The notes below the pieces were generated by a model. The model searched no databases. It saw nothing but the letters and a program-made list of their open reading frames with translations, and was not told the origin of the DNA. The position numbers were made by a program, and so were the translations under genes. From Methylococcaceae bacterium UBA6146 (GTDB lineage: Bacteria > Pseudomonadota > Gammaproteobacteria > Methylococcales > Methylomonadaceae), in the NCBI GenBank assembly GCA_002422395.1, contig DIUY01000023.1:15965-22485 (forward strand): a stretch of DNA of 6,521 nt, written 5' to 3'. Shown here one piece after another: positions 1 through 6,210 of this stretch. Position 1 is the first letter of the stretch, and each line of letters opens with the position of its first letter.

Positions 1-1974
1 GTTGGGATTCCTAACGTCATCCCAAGCTACATTAATTCCGATTTCATCCAAAACCACACTGAAGGTTTCGGGCTAGCCCTTGCCGCCGCGCATGACGCAA
101 CCCTAGAGCACGTCGCCGCGACTTGCCAGCTTGATCCTGCTGATGTGCAGCAATTTTACGACTGGTTCACCACCACCGAAAAAGTCATGAGCTTATACAG
201 CCAAGGGGTTAACCAGTCCACTTCAGGCACCGATAAAGTCAATGCCATTATCAATTGCCATTTGGCGACTGGCCGGATTGGCAAGCCCGGTATGGGGCCG
301 TTCTCGCTGACCGGACAACCCAATGCGATGGGCGGGCGCGAAGTGGGCGGTTTGTCCCACCAGCTCGCCGCCCACATGGATTTTTCTTGCATTGATGACA
401 TCAATCGGGTGGCGCGGTTTTGGGGGGGCGGGCAAATTGCCAAAACACCGGGCTTGCCCGCCGTTGAATTATTCGACGCAATCTATGAGGGCAAAGTTAA
501 AGCCGTGTGGATTATGGGCACTAACCCCGTTGTCAGTCTGCCCAATGCTGATAAGGTAAAACAGGCTTTGCAACAGTGCGGTTTTGTCGTGGTGTCCGAT
601 TGCATTGCCGACACCGACACGACGGCACTAGCGCATGTGTTGTTGCCAGCCCAGGGCTGGAGCGAAAAAGACGGCACGGTGACTAATTCCGAACGCTGCA
701 TTTCCCGCCAGCGCACGTTATTCAAACCGGCAGGAAACGCCAAGCCGGACTGGTGGATTATCACCCAAACCGCCCAGCGTATGGGCTTTGGTCAAGCGTT
801 CCAGTACCAGAGTCCGGTGGAGATTTTCCGTGAACATGCGGCGCTGTCAGGTTTTGAAAATACGGGTGAACGCGATTTTGACATTTCCGCATTTGCGGCC
901 ATTAGCGCCGCCGATTACGATAATTTGCAGCCCATACAATGGCCGGTCAATAAGGATTATCCAAACGGTAGGGCGCGGTTTTTCGATGATGGCAAGTTTT
1001 TTACCCCGTCCGGCAAAGCCCAATTTATTGCCGTTACCCCACGTCCGCCAGCCAACATGCCGGATACCGATTACCCGCTGATATTTAACACCGGTCGGCT
1101 GCGTGACCAATGGCATACCATGACCCGCACCGCCCTCGCGGCTAAATTAAATCAACATAAACCGGAACCGTTTGTTGAGGTGCATCCTTATGATGCCGAA
1201 CGTTATGGTTTGCCGCAAAATGGGCTGGCCGTCATCGAAAGCCGCTGGGGTTCTATGCTGGCGCGTGTGCAAGTTACTGACAGCCAGCAACCAGGCAATT
1301 TGTTTGTGCCTATGCACTGGACTGGGCAATATGCCAGCCGTGGGCGTATGGGCGCCTTGGTCAATCCCGCCGTCGATCCGCTTTCCAAACAGCCGGAATC
1401 CAAATATACGCCGGTGCGCATCACGGCTTATCAACCGGTTTGGCAGAGTTTTATTTTGTCACGGCATGAGTTAAAGGTTACCGAACCTGATTATTGGGTC
1501 AAAATCAAAGGCGAACAGTTTTACCGGTATGAATTGGCCGGGCAAAACTTGCCGGAGGATTGGGCGTCTTGGGCGAAACTGCAACTAGGTGATAGCGCCC
1601 AGGCACAATGGTTGGAATATCACGACAATAGCATCGGCAATTACCGTGCGGCCCAGATGCTTGATAACCGCTTGGAAGGCGTCATTTTTATTGCAGGGCA
1701 GGGCGGCAATTTGCCGGAGCGCAGTTGGTTGACCGGGCTGTTTGTTGACGCGGAGTTAACGCAGGAAGAACGGCGGGCGCTGTTGACCGGTAAGCCGCCG
1801 CTGGGCGCACCTGACGTGGGGGCTATCATTTGCGCTTGCTTTAACGTAGGTGAAAAAACAATACGCAACGCCATCAAGGAAAAGGGTTTAAAAACGCATC
1901 AGGAAGTCGGGCACTGTTTAAAGGCTGGGACAAATTGCGGGTCATGTGTGCCGGAGATTAAGGCGTTGTTGTAA
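1..1974 (+). CDS. nasA: Assimilatory nitrate reductase catalytic subunit NasA, 5'-truncated by the window edge
   Basis: This is the C-terminal 657 residues of a molybdopterin (bis-MGD) oxidoreductase that reduces nitrate to nitrite in the cytoplasm. Frame 1 is open from the first base. A GTG at 145 is not a credible start because the upstream frame still reads like the family (DFIQNHTEGF). Numbering from base 1, family motifs are GPFSLTGQPNAMGGREVG (about 99-116), WIMGTNPVVSLPN (170-182), PAQGWSEKDGTVTNSERC (216-233) and, opening the molybdopterin dinucleotide-binding domain, FNTGRLRDQWHTMTRT (362-377). A linker of about 130 residues then leads to a C-terminal BFD-like [2Fe-2S] domain with C611-x-C613 and C646-x2-C649. 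That domain is known from NasA of the Klebsiella type and argues against periplasmic NapA or formate dehydrogenase. The N-terminal [4Fe-4S] domain, roughly 200-250 residues, should lie upstream. The gene converges on queC. Confidence 0.93.
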   Translation, partial: VGIPNVIPSYINSDFIQNHTEGFGLALAAAHDATLEHVAATCQLDPADVQQFYDWFTTTEKVMSLYSQGVNQSTSGTDKVNAIINCHLATGRIGKPGMGPFSLTGQPNAMGGREVGGLSHQLAAHMDFSCIDDINRVARFWGGGQIAKTPGLPAVELFDAIYEGKVKAVWIMGTNPVVSLPNADKVKQALQQCGFVVVSDCIADTDTTALAHVLLPAQGWSEKDGTVTNSERCISRQRTLFKPAGNAKPDWWIITQTAQRMGFGQAFQYQSPVEIFREHAALSGFENTGERDFDISAFAAISAADYDNLQPIQWPVNKDYPNGRARFFDDGKFFTPSGKAQFIAVTPRPPANMPDTDYPLIFNTGRLRDQWHTMTRTALAAKLNQHKPEPFVEVHPYDAERYGLPQNGLAVIESRWGSMLARVQVTDSQQPGNLFVPMHWTGQYASRGRMGALVNPAVDPLSKQPESKYTPVRITAYQPVWQSFILSRHELKVTEPDYWVKIKGEQFYRYELAGQNLPEDWASWAKLQLGDSAQAQWLEYHDNSIGNYRAAQMLDNRLEGVIFIAGQGGNLPERSWLTGLFVDAELTQEERRALLTGKPPLGAPDVGAIICACFNVGEKTIRNAIKEKGLKTHQEVGHCLKAGTNCGSCVPEIKALL

Positions 1975-2027
1975 GGGCGTAACTGTACGTCGGGTAGTCG
2001 CCAAGAACAATCAATAAAAAACAGCTT

Positions 2028-2702
2028 CTATGATTGGTATCGCGTTGGGTCTGGCACACCGGCCACGATAAAACCGGCTGCCCTCAACCGGCAGGCGTCG
2101 CAGACTCTACAGGCGCGGCCTTGGTCGTCGGCAGAATAGCAGGACACGGTGTGTTTGTAGTCAACACCGAGGGCAATGCCCTGTTTGATGATATCCGCTT
2201 TGCTCAGCTCGATTAGCGGCGTGTGTATTTTAAAGTGCGTGCCTTCCACGCCCGCTTTGGTCGCCAAGTTAGCCAGCTGCTGGAACGCCTGGATAAACTC
2301 AGGCCGGCAATCGGGGTAGCCGGAATAATCGACAGCATTGACGCCAATAAAGATGTCGTGCAGATCCAGCACTTCTGCCCAACCTAGCGCAAAAGACAGG
2401 AAAATGGTGTTTCTTGCCGGAACGTAAGTGACGGGGATGCCTTGTTGGGCGGTATTGGGCACGGCGATATGGGCATCGGTGAGTGCGGATCCGCCAATTG
2501 AGCCTAGACCCAATTTGATGATTTTATGTCCGGCAACCTGGTATTTTGCGGCTATCCGCGCGGCGGCTATAAGTTCGGCATTATGGCGTTGGCCATAATC
2601 AAAGCTTAATGCGTGGCAAGTAAAACCTTGTTGTTGGGCAAGGGCGAGCGTGGTGATTGAGTCGAGTCCGCCTGAGAGCAGGACAATAGCTTTTTTTTGC
2701 AT
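2028..2702 (-). CDS. queC: 7-cyano-7-deazaguanine (preQ0) synthase QueC
   Basis: QueC converts 7-carboxy-7-deazaguanine to preQ0 using ATP and ammonia, a cytoplasmic step of queuosine synthesis. The 224-residue protein is full length for the family. It shows the N-type ATP pyrophosphatase P-loop SGGLDS (10-15), the SFDYGQRH segment (33-40), the VPARNTIFLSFA segment (94-105), the GVNAVDYSGYPDCRPEF signature (120-136) and the C-terminal zinc site C188, C198, C201, C204 (CRVCDAC). The ATG lies 6 nt after the queE stop. The only Shine-Dalgarno-like sequence is an AAGG about 13 nt upstream (2716-2719), so translation probably depends partly on coupling to queE. Codons 2-4 contain a run of eight A residues (CAA AAA AAA), a slippage-prone tract. 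It is the last gene of the minus-strand operon and converges on nasA. Confidence 0.97.
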   Translation of the reverse strand: MQKKAIVLLSGGLDSITTLALAQQQGFTCHALSFDYGQRHNAELIAAARIAAKYQVAGHKIIKLGLGSIGGSALTDAHIAVPNTAQQGIPVTYVPARNTIFLSFALGWAEVLDLHDIFIGVNAVDYSGYPDCRPEFIQAFQQLANLATKAGVEGTHFKIHTPLIELSKADIIKQGIALGVDYKHTVSCYSADDQGRACRVCDACRLRAAGFIVAGVPDPTRYQS

Positions 2703-2708
2703 CGGTGG

Positions 2709-3350
2709 TCATTTACCTTGGGCGTCATGCCAAAGCAGTTTATGGAGTTGGATTTGAAAGCGGACAGGCAGCCGGTCTTGCAGAATTTTTTCGGCGAGTT
2801 CGGTGGGTTGCTGCTGTCCCATGACCGGTGAAAATAATATTTCACAGCAGTCGGCTAGGTTATATTGCTGAATGATGGCTTTTGACCAGTCATAATCTTC
2901 GGCGGTGCCGATGACAAATTTGACTTGGTCTTTAGGGCTTAAGTGTTTGATGTTTTCATAACGGTTTTTGCTGGCTTCACCTGAACTGGGCGTTTTAAGA
3001 TCCATAACTTTGACCACGCGCGGGTCGACATCCGCCACATCAAGGGCGCCACTGGTTTCCAGCGAGACTTTATGGCCTTTATCCAGCAGTTGTGCCATTA
3101 ATTCAAGGCATCCGGGTTGCGCCAGCGGTTCGCCACCCGTGACGGTGACATAACGGCAGCCATATTGTTCCACTTCGCTGATAATGGCATCTATAGCCAT
3201 TTTTTTGCCACCGGTAAACGCATATGCGGTGTCGCAATAACCGCAACGTAACGGGCAGCCGGTAAGCCGGATAAACACTGTCGGTAAGCCGACTGTATTC
3301 GACTCACCTTGCAGGGAATAAAATATTTCTGTGATGCGCAACGAACCCAC
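2709..3350 (-). CDS. queE: 7-carboxy-7-deazaguanine synthase QueE (radical SAM)
   Basis: QueE is a radical S-adenosylmethionine enzyme that contracts the ring of 6-carboxytetrahydropterin (CPH4) to 7-carboxy-7-deazaguanine, the substrate of QueC encoded next. The 213-residue protein opens with the family hallmark EIFYSLQGES (8-17). The [4Fe-4S] cluster cysteines are C32-x3-C36-x2-C39 (CPLRCGYC), followed by DTAYAF, and the SAM-binding TGGEP is at 71-75. The start is taken as GTG at 3350, only 2 nt after the cpoB stop codon. A TTG three codons later (3339-3341) is an alternative giving LRITEIFYSLQGE, while the first ATG (codon 51) would delete the cluster site. No Shine-Dalgarno sequence is visible before the GTG, so translational coupling to cpoB is likely. 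The family is certain; the exact start is not. Confidence 0.96.
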   Translation of the reverse strand: MGSLRITEIFYSLQGESNTVGLPTVFIRLTGCPLRCGYCDTAYAFTGGKKMAIDAIISEVEQYGCRYVTVTGGEPLAQPGCLELMAQLLDKGHKVSLETSGALDVADVDPRVVKVMDLKTPSSGEASKNRYENIKHLSPKDQVKFVIGTAEDYDWSKAIIQQYNLADCCEILFSPVMGQQQPTELAEKILQDRLPVRFQIQLHKLLWHDAQGK

Positions 3351-3352
3351 GA

Positions 3353-4201
3353 TTAGTTGCTGGTATTAAGCTGGAGGAGCTTTTTCGTTGCCAAACGGCC
3401 TGCGGGTGAATTAGGGTAATCGGTGGTGACCCGCGTGAAATACTCGCGTGCTTTGTCTGGATTACTCTGTTCCATCTCAATTTTGCCAAGCATAAGCAAC
3501 GCATCCGGCACTTTTGCACTGCCTGGATAATTGTCGATAACTTTGTTAAAAGCGGCCTGTGCCGCGTTGCTGTCTTGTTTGACCCGATAAGCTTCACCTA
3601 GCCAGTATTGGGCATTATTGGCGAGGCCACCGGTCGGGTATTTTTCCAGATAGGCATTGAATTTTTCTATTGATTGATCGGTGCGGCCGCGTCTAAGCAA
3701 GTCGTATGCGGCTTGATATTCTTGCTTTTCAGCATCTGTAACTTGGACGGCGCTGGCTTGGGGTTTGCTTGCCGGAGCGGCCGTTTCGGCAGCGGGTTTG
3801 CCAGTTCCGGTGGACGGTGTTGCCGCCGCAGGTTCGGCAGGTGGTTCTGGTTCCGGCGCAGTTTCAGCGCTGGCCTGGTCGGTGTCTATTGTTTTGTTTT
3901 CGATAGTTTGCAGGCGGTCGTCAACATCCGCATACATGGTTTTTTGCTGTTTTTTCAGCTCGGCAATCTGATAGGCTTGTTCTTCGACTTTACCGGTCAA
4001 TTGCTGCACTTCAGCTTGTAACTGATCTAAACGCCCCGTTATTTCAATCAGTGTATTGGTTGACGGAGTTGCGGCGATGACGTTGTTGGCCGGCGCCACT
4101 GAAGACGGATAGACCGAATTGTCAATAACTTCAGGCAACGCATAAGCGTTTGGATAGGCCCAATTCCAAGCACACAATAAAATAACAAGGCGTTTTTTCA
4201 T
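3353..4201 (-). CDS. cpoB: Cell division coordinator CpoB (Tol-Pal system protein YbgF)
   Basis: CpoB is a periplasmic protein that binds TolA and, in E. coli, links outer-membrane constriction with septal peptidoglycan synthesis by PBP1B. This 282-residue protein has a Sec signal peptide (MKKR, hydrophobic stretch, likely cleavage after AYA at 19-21). A coiled-coil trimerisation region at about 50-104 follows (LIEITGRLDQLQAEVQQL, then EEQAYQIAELKKQQ). Next come a Pro/Ala/Glu-rich linker (about 108-150) and three TPR-like repeats (about 158-276) with sequences such as YWLGEAYRVKQD and KVIDNYPGSAKVPDALLMLGK. The order matches the YbgF family, and the protein is slightly longer than the E. coli one (263 residues) because of the linker. 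The ATG follows the pal TAA with no gap, and its ribosome-binding site lies inside the last pal codons. Position after pal confirms the assignment. Confidence 0.96.
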   Translation of the reverse strand: MKKRLVILLCAWNWAYPNAYALPEVIDNSVYPSSVAPANNVIAATPSTNTLIEITGRLDQLQAEVQQLTGKVEEQAYQIAELKKQQKTMYADVDDRLQTIENKTIDTDQASAETAPEPEPPAEPAAATPSTGTGKPAAETAAPASKPQASAVQVTDAEKQEYQAAYDLLRRGRTDQSIEKFNAYLEKYPTGGLANNAQYWLGEAYRVKQDSNAAQAAFNKVIDNYPGSAKVPDALLMLGKIEMEQSNPDKAREYFTRVTTDYPNSPAGRLATKKLLQLNTSN

Positions 4202-4822
4202 TTATTTACCCTGATATTCAATAACTACGCGGCGATTTTGTTCCCAGGACGCTTCATCATTACCGAATGCGGCCGGTTTTTCTTCACCGTAACTGACGAT
4301 TTCCAGCTGGCTATCAGAAACGCCTTGGATTTTCATCATATTAGCCACTGATTTGGCACGTTGTTCACCTAGGGCGATATTGTACTCGCGTGAGCCGCGC
4401 TCATCGGTATGGCCTTCGAGGATGACATGTTGTGAAGGGTTGGCCAGCAGGTATTGCGAATGGGCGGCAATAATCGGCACAAAGTCTTGTTGCACTTGGC
4501 TGCTATCGAGCATGAAATAGATCGTGCGTTTTGATAACGGGCTGCTAGGATCGCTAAATTCAGGGCCTAAATTATTAGCGCCGCCACTTGAACCATAAGC
4601 GCCGGAACCGTAAGCACCGGAGCCGTAAGCGCCAGAGCCACCCATTTCTGAGCCACTAAAACCGGAGCCGTTATTTAAACCGCTGGTTGATGCGTCGTTG
4701 ATGCCACTGGTGTTTTCCATGCTGCCGTCAAGCAGGCTGGTGTCTTTCTCTTCGGTGTCCCCACAGGCGGACAACATAAGTGCGCTGATAGTTAGCGCCA
4801 ATAATGTTTTATTCAATTTCAT
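4202..4822 (-). CDS. pal: Peptidoglycan-associated lipoprotein Pal
   Basis: Pal is an outer-membrane lipoprotein that binds meso-diaminopimelate in peptidoglycan and is moved to the division site by Tol. The 206-residue precursor has a lipoprotein signal peptide with lipobox LSAC (lipidated C20); the next residue, G21, is not Asp, which fits outer-membrane sorting. A flexible Gly/Ser/Asn-rich linker (about 34-90) contains three GSGAY units. The OmpA-like domain runs from about 99 to 204 and includes the peptidoglycan-binding sequence GHTDERGSREYNIALGEQRA (137-156) and the terminal NRRVVIEY. One oddity is that the first strand reads IYFMLDSS where Pal proteins usually have an FDFDS- or FDLD-like sequence, so the first conserved Asp is Met. 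The linker is longer than that of E. coli Pal (173-residue precursor). The gene lies between tolB and cpoB, as expected. Confidence 0.97.
   Translation of the reverse strand: MKLNKTLLALTISALMLSACGDTEEKDTSLLDGSMENTSGINDASTSGLNNGSGFSGSEMGGSGAYGSGAYGSGAYGSSGGANNLGPEFSDPSSPLSKRTIYFMLDSSQVQQDFVPIIAAHSQYLLANPSQHVILEGHTDERGSREYNIALGEQRAKSVANMMKIQGVSDSQLEIVSYGEEKPAAFGNDEASWEQNRRVVIEYQGK
4209..4212 (-). promoter_or_regulatory. Ribosome-binding site of cpoB inside the end of pal
   Basis: AGGG lies 7 nt before the cpoB ATG, within the last coding codons of pal (CAG GGT AAA TAA), and the ATG follows the stop directly. Ribosomes finishing pal can therefore restart on cpoB, which suggests translational coupling. 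Confidence 0.6.
4591..4635 (-). repeat. Three 15-bp tandem repeats in the pal linker (GSGAY units)
   Basis: Three consecutive 15-bp units (4591-4605, 4606-4620, 4621-4635) differ from one another at only a few positions. Each encodes five residues of the Gly-Ser-Gly-Ala-Tyr pattern in the Pal linker between the lipidated cysteine and the OmpA-like domain. Because the unit is a multiple of three, copy-number change would lengthen or shorten the linker without shifting the frame. Confidence 0.85.
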
Positions 4823-4830
4823 TTGTAATT

Positions 4831-4834
4831 TCCA
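4831..4834 (-). promoter_or_regulatory. Ribosome-binding site of pal
   Basis: TGGA on the minus strand lies 8 nt before the ATG at 4822. It is a short match, but well spaced, and it fixes the start just upstream of the lipoprotein signal peptide. Confidence 0.5.
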
Positions 4835-4840
4835 AGTAAG

Positions 4841-4868
4841 TTTATAAAAAATCGGTTAGGGTTGAAAA
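4841..4868 (-). promoter_or_regulatory. Possible sigma70-type promoter upstream of pal
   Basis: On the minus strand the tolB-pal gap contains TATAAA (4841-4846), a good -10 match. It lies 16 nt downstream of TTTTCA (4863-4868), which matches the -35 consensus at four of six positions. An internal promoter for pal would allow extra expression of this abundant lipoprotein. The gap is short and AT-rich, so a chance match is quite possible. Confidence 0.25.
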
Positions 4869-4869
4869 T

Positions 4870-6135
4870 CTAGGGTGACCATGCAGGTTCACGTACTTCG
4901 CCCCCATTAAAGACCAGCCTTTGTTGCATTTTACCATCTATCGACACAGCCGATAAGAAGCCGGTCCGGCCTTTTTTGGAGGCATATAAAATCATGCTGC
5001 CATTAGGTGCAAAGCTAGGGGATTCATCGTTAGGGCCGGCGGTCAAGACATTGATTGTCCGAGTTGCCATATCCATAACAGCAATACGATAGCTGCCGCC
5101 TTCGCCGTGCACCATCGCGATATATTTACCGTCCGGTGAAAAACTCGCGCGGGCATTGTAACTGCCGGAAAAAGTCAGCCGTTTCTCTTGTCCGCCTTGG
5201 CTAGACACGATATACAACTGGGGTTTGCCGCCCCGGTCGGAAGTGAACACCACGCTGCTGCCATCGGGCGACCAAGCGGGTTCGGTGTCTAAGGCATGGC
5301 TGGTGGATAGTTTGGTCAATGACCGGCTTAGCAGGTTAAGGACATAAATATCCGGGCTACCATCTTTTGATAAGGTCAATGCCAGGCGTGTGCCATCGGG
5401 TGACCACGCCGGCGCACCATTGATGCCCCGGAATTCTGCCACACGTTCGCGTTGGCCAGTGGCCAGAGTTTGGATATAAATTGCCGATGATTTTTTCTCA
5501 AACGAGACATAAGCGATTTTTTTGCCGTCGGGTGACCAGGAAGGCGACATGAGCGGCTCAACAGAAGAGGCGATGGTTTGCGGATTAAAACCGTCGGCAT
5601 CGGCAACTTGGAGCTGATGGGCGTTAGCGCCGCTGCTGGTGATGTAGGCAATATGGCCGCTGAACACGCCTTTTTTGCCGGTCAGTTTTTCAAAAATCAA
5701 ATCGCTGATATGGTGCGCGGTGCGGCGCAAATCAGCGGCTGAGGAGTTCATCCGGTAACCTAATAACTGCCCGCCTTTGTAAACGTCAAGCAATTGGAAT
5801 TGGACGTCATACTGGCCACCGTTATCGTTCACCCGCCCTACGACCAAATAATTTTGGTTAAACGATTGCCAGTCTTTGAAATTAACTTCCTGTGCCGTCG
5901 TAGGGTGGCTTGGCATGCTGGATTCAGCCATCATTTTGAAATAACCGCTACGCTCCAAATCGGCGTTGACAATATCCCTGATATCAACCGGTGCGGTGCT
6001 TGATGCAAATGGCACAATGGCGATGGGTAATGCGCTTTCAACGCCTTCGGTAATTTCAATCGTCAAATCAGCATAACTGAAGGACGCATTAAGGCTACAG
6101 AAAGCAATTAACAAAACGTTTCTAAAAAAAACCAT
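4870..6135 (-). CDS. tolB: Tol-Pal system beta-propeller protein TolB
   Basis: TolB is the periplasmic partner that binds Pal and is released from it by energised TolA. This 421-residue protein is close to the E. coli length (430). It has a Sec signal peptide (1-22, likely cleavage SYA|D) and a mature N-terminus DLTIEITEGVESALPIAIVPF, corresponding to the TolA-box segment. An alpha/beta N-terminal domain extends to about residue 150. A six-bladed propeller follows, marked by repeats WSPDG (200-204), WSPDG (244-248), WSPDG (288-292), FSPDG (332-336), the weaker FAPNG (375-379) and the closing AWSP at the extreme C-terminus. The ATG start is supported by AAAGG 9 nt upstream. Codons 2-4 contain a run of eight T residues. 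The gene sits between tolA and pal, separated from tolA by 75 nt containing an inverted repeat. Confidence 0.98.
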   Translation of the reverse strand: MVFFRNVLLIAFCSLNASFSYADLTIEITEGVESALPIAIVPFASSTAPVDIRDIVNADLERSGYFKMMAESSMPSHPTTAQEVNFKDWQSFNQNYLVVGRVNDNGGQYDVQFQLLDVYKGGQLLGYRMNSSAADLRRTAHHISDLIFEKLTGKKGVFSGHIAYITSSGANAHQLQVADADGFNPQTIASSVEPLMSPSWSPDGKKIAYVSFEKKSSAIYIQTLATGQRERVAEFRGINGAPAWSPDGTRLALTLSKDGSPDIYVLNLLSRSLTKLSTSHALDTEPAWSPDGSSVVFTSDRGGKPQLYIVSSQGGQEKRLTFSGSYNARASFSPDGKYIAMVHGEGGSYRIAVMDMATRTINVLTAGPNDESPSFAPNGSMILYASKKGRTGFLSAVSIDGKMQQRLVFNGGEVREPAWSP

Positions 6136-6144
6136 GATTTTTAA

Positions 6145-6149
6145 CCTTT
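6145..6149 (-). promoter_or_regulatory. Ribosome-binding site of tolB
   Basis: AAAGG on the minus strand lies 9 nt before the ATG at 6135 and supports that start over internal alternatives. Confidence 0.7.
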
Positions 6150-6158
6150 AAGTCGTAG

Positions 6159-6183
6159 GGTGGGCAACGTTTTTTTGCCCACC
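6159..6183. repeat. Perfect 9-bp inverted repeat (REP-like hairpin) between tolA and tolB
   Basis: GGTGGGCAA (6159-6167) and TTGCCCACC (6175-6183) are perfect reverse complements around a 7-nt loop (cgttttt), preceded by 'gtcgta' on the plus strand. In the tol mRNA it would form a GC-rich hairpin ending 23 nt before the tolB ATG. On the minus strand it is not followed by a T-tract (CTACGACTTAAAGG follows), so it is not a classical intrinsic terminator. From memory, the 'gtagggtgggca' pattern resembles short palindromic repeats scattered through many proteobacterial genomes. Membership in such a family is inferred, while the palindrome itself is seen directly. Confidence 0.7.
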
Positions 6184-6210
6184 AATTTTATTCCTGTCCA
6201 GCTATTACTA

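Noticed and set aside
1..45. Possible frameshift or assembly error at the very start of nasA, where the first 12 or so residues (VGIPNVIPSY) look less typical than those that follow
   Set aside because: Too little sequence at the window edge to judge; the frame is open and family-like sequence resumes at INSDFIQNHTEGF.
156..443. Minus-strand open frames opposite nasA
   Set aside because: They overlap strongly conserved NasA motifs, resemble no protein family and have no visible ribosome-binding context.
1976..2002. GGCG...CGCC stem as a nasA terminator
   Set aside because: Only four base pairs, a long loop and no T-tract on the plus strand.
3674..4021. Long plus-strand open frame opposite cpoB (115 residues)
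   Set aside because: It is antisense to a clear cpoB gene and its Gly/Arg/Phe-rich sequence is what the reverse complement of the cpoB linker and coiled coil would give.
5897..5908. Second copy of gtcgtagggtgg inside tolB, matching part of the intergenic hairpin region (6152-6163)
   Set aside because: A 12-nt match is expected by chance in a window of this size, it lacks the palindromic partner and it lies within a normal tolB coding segment.
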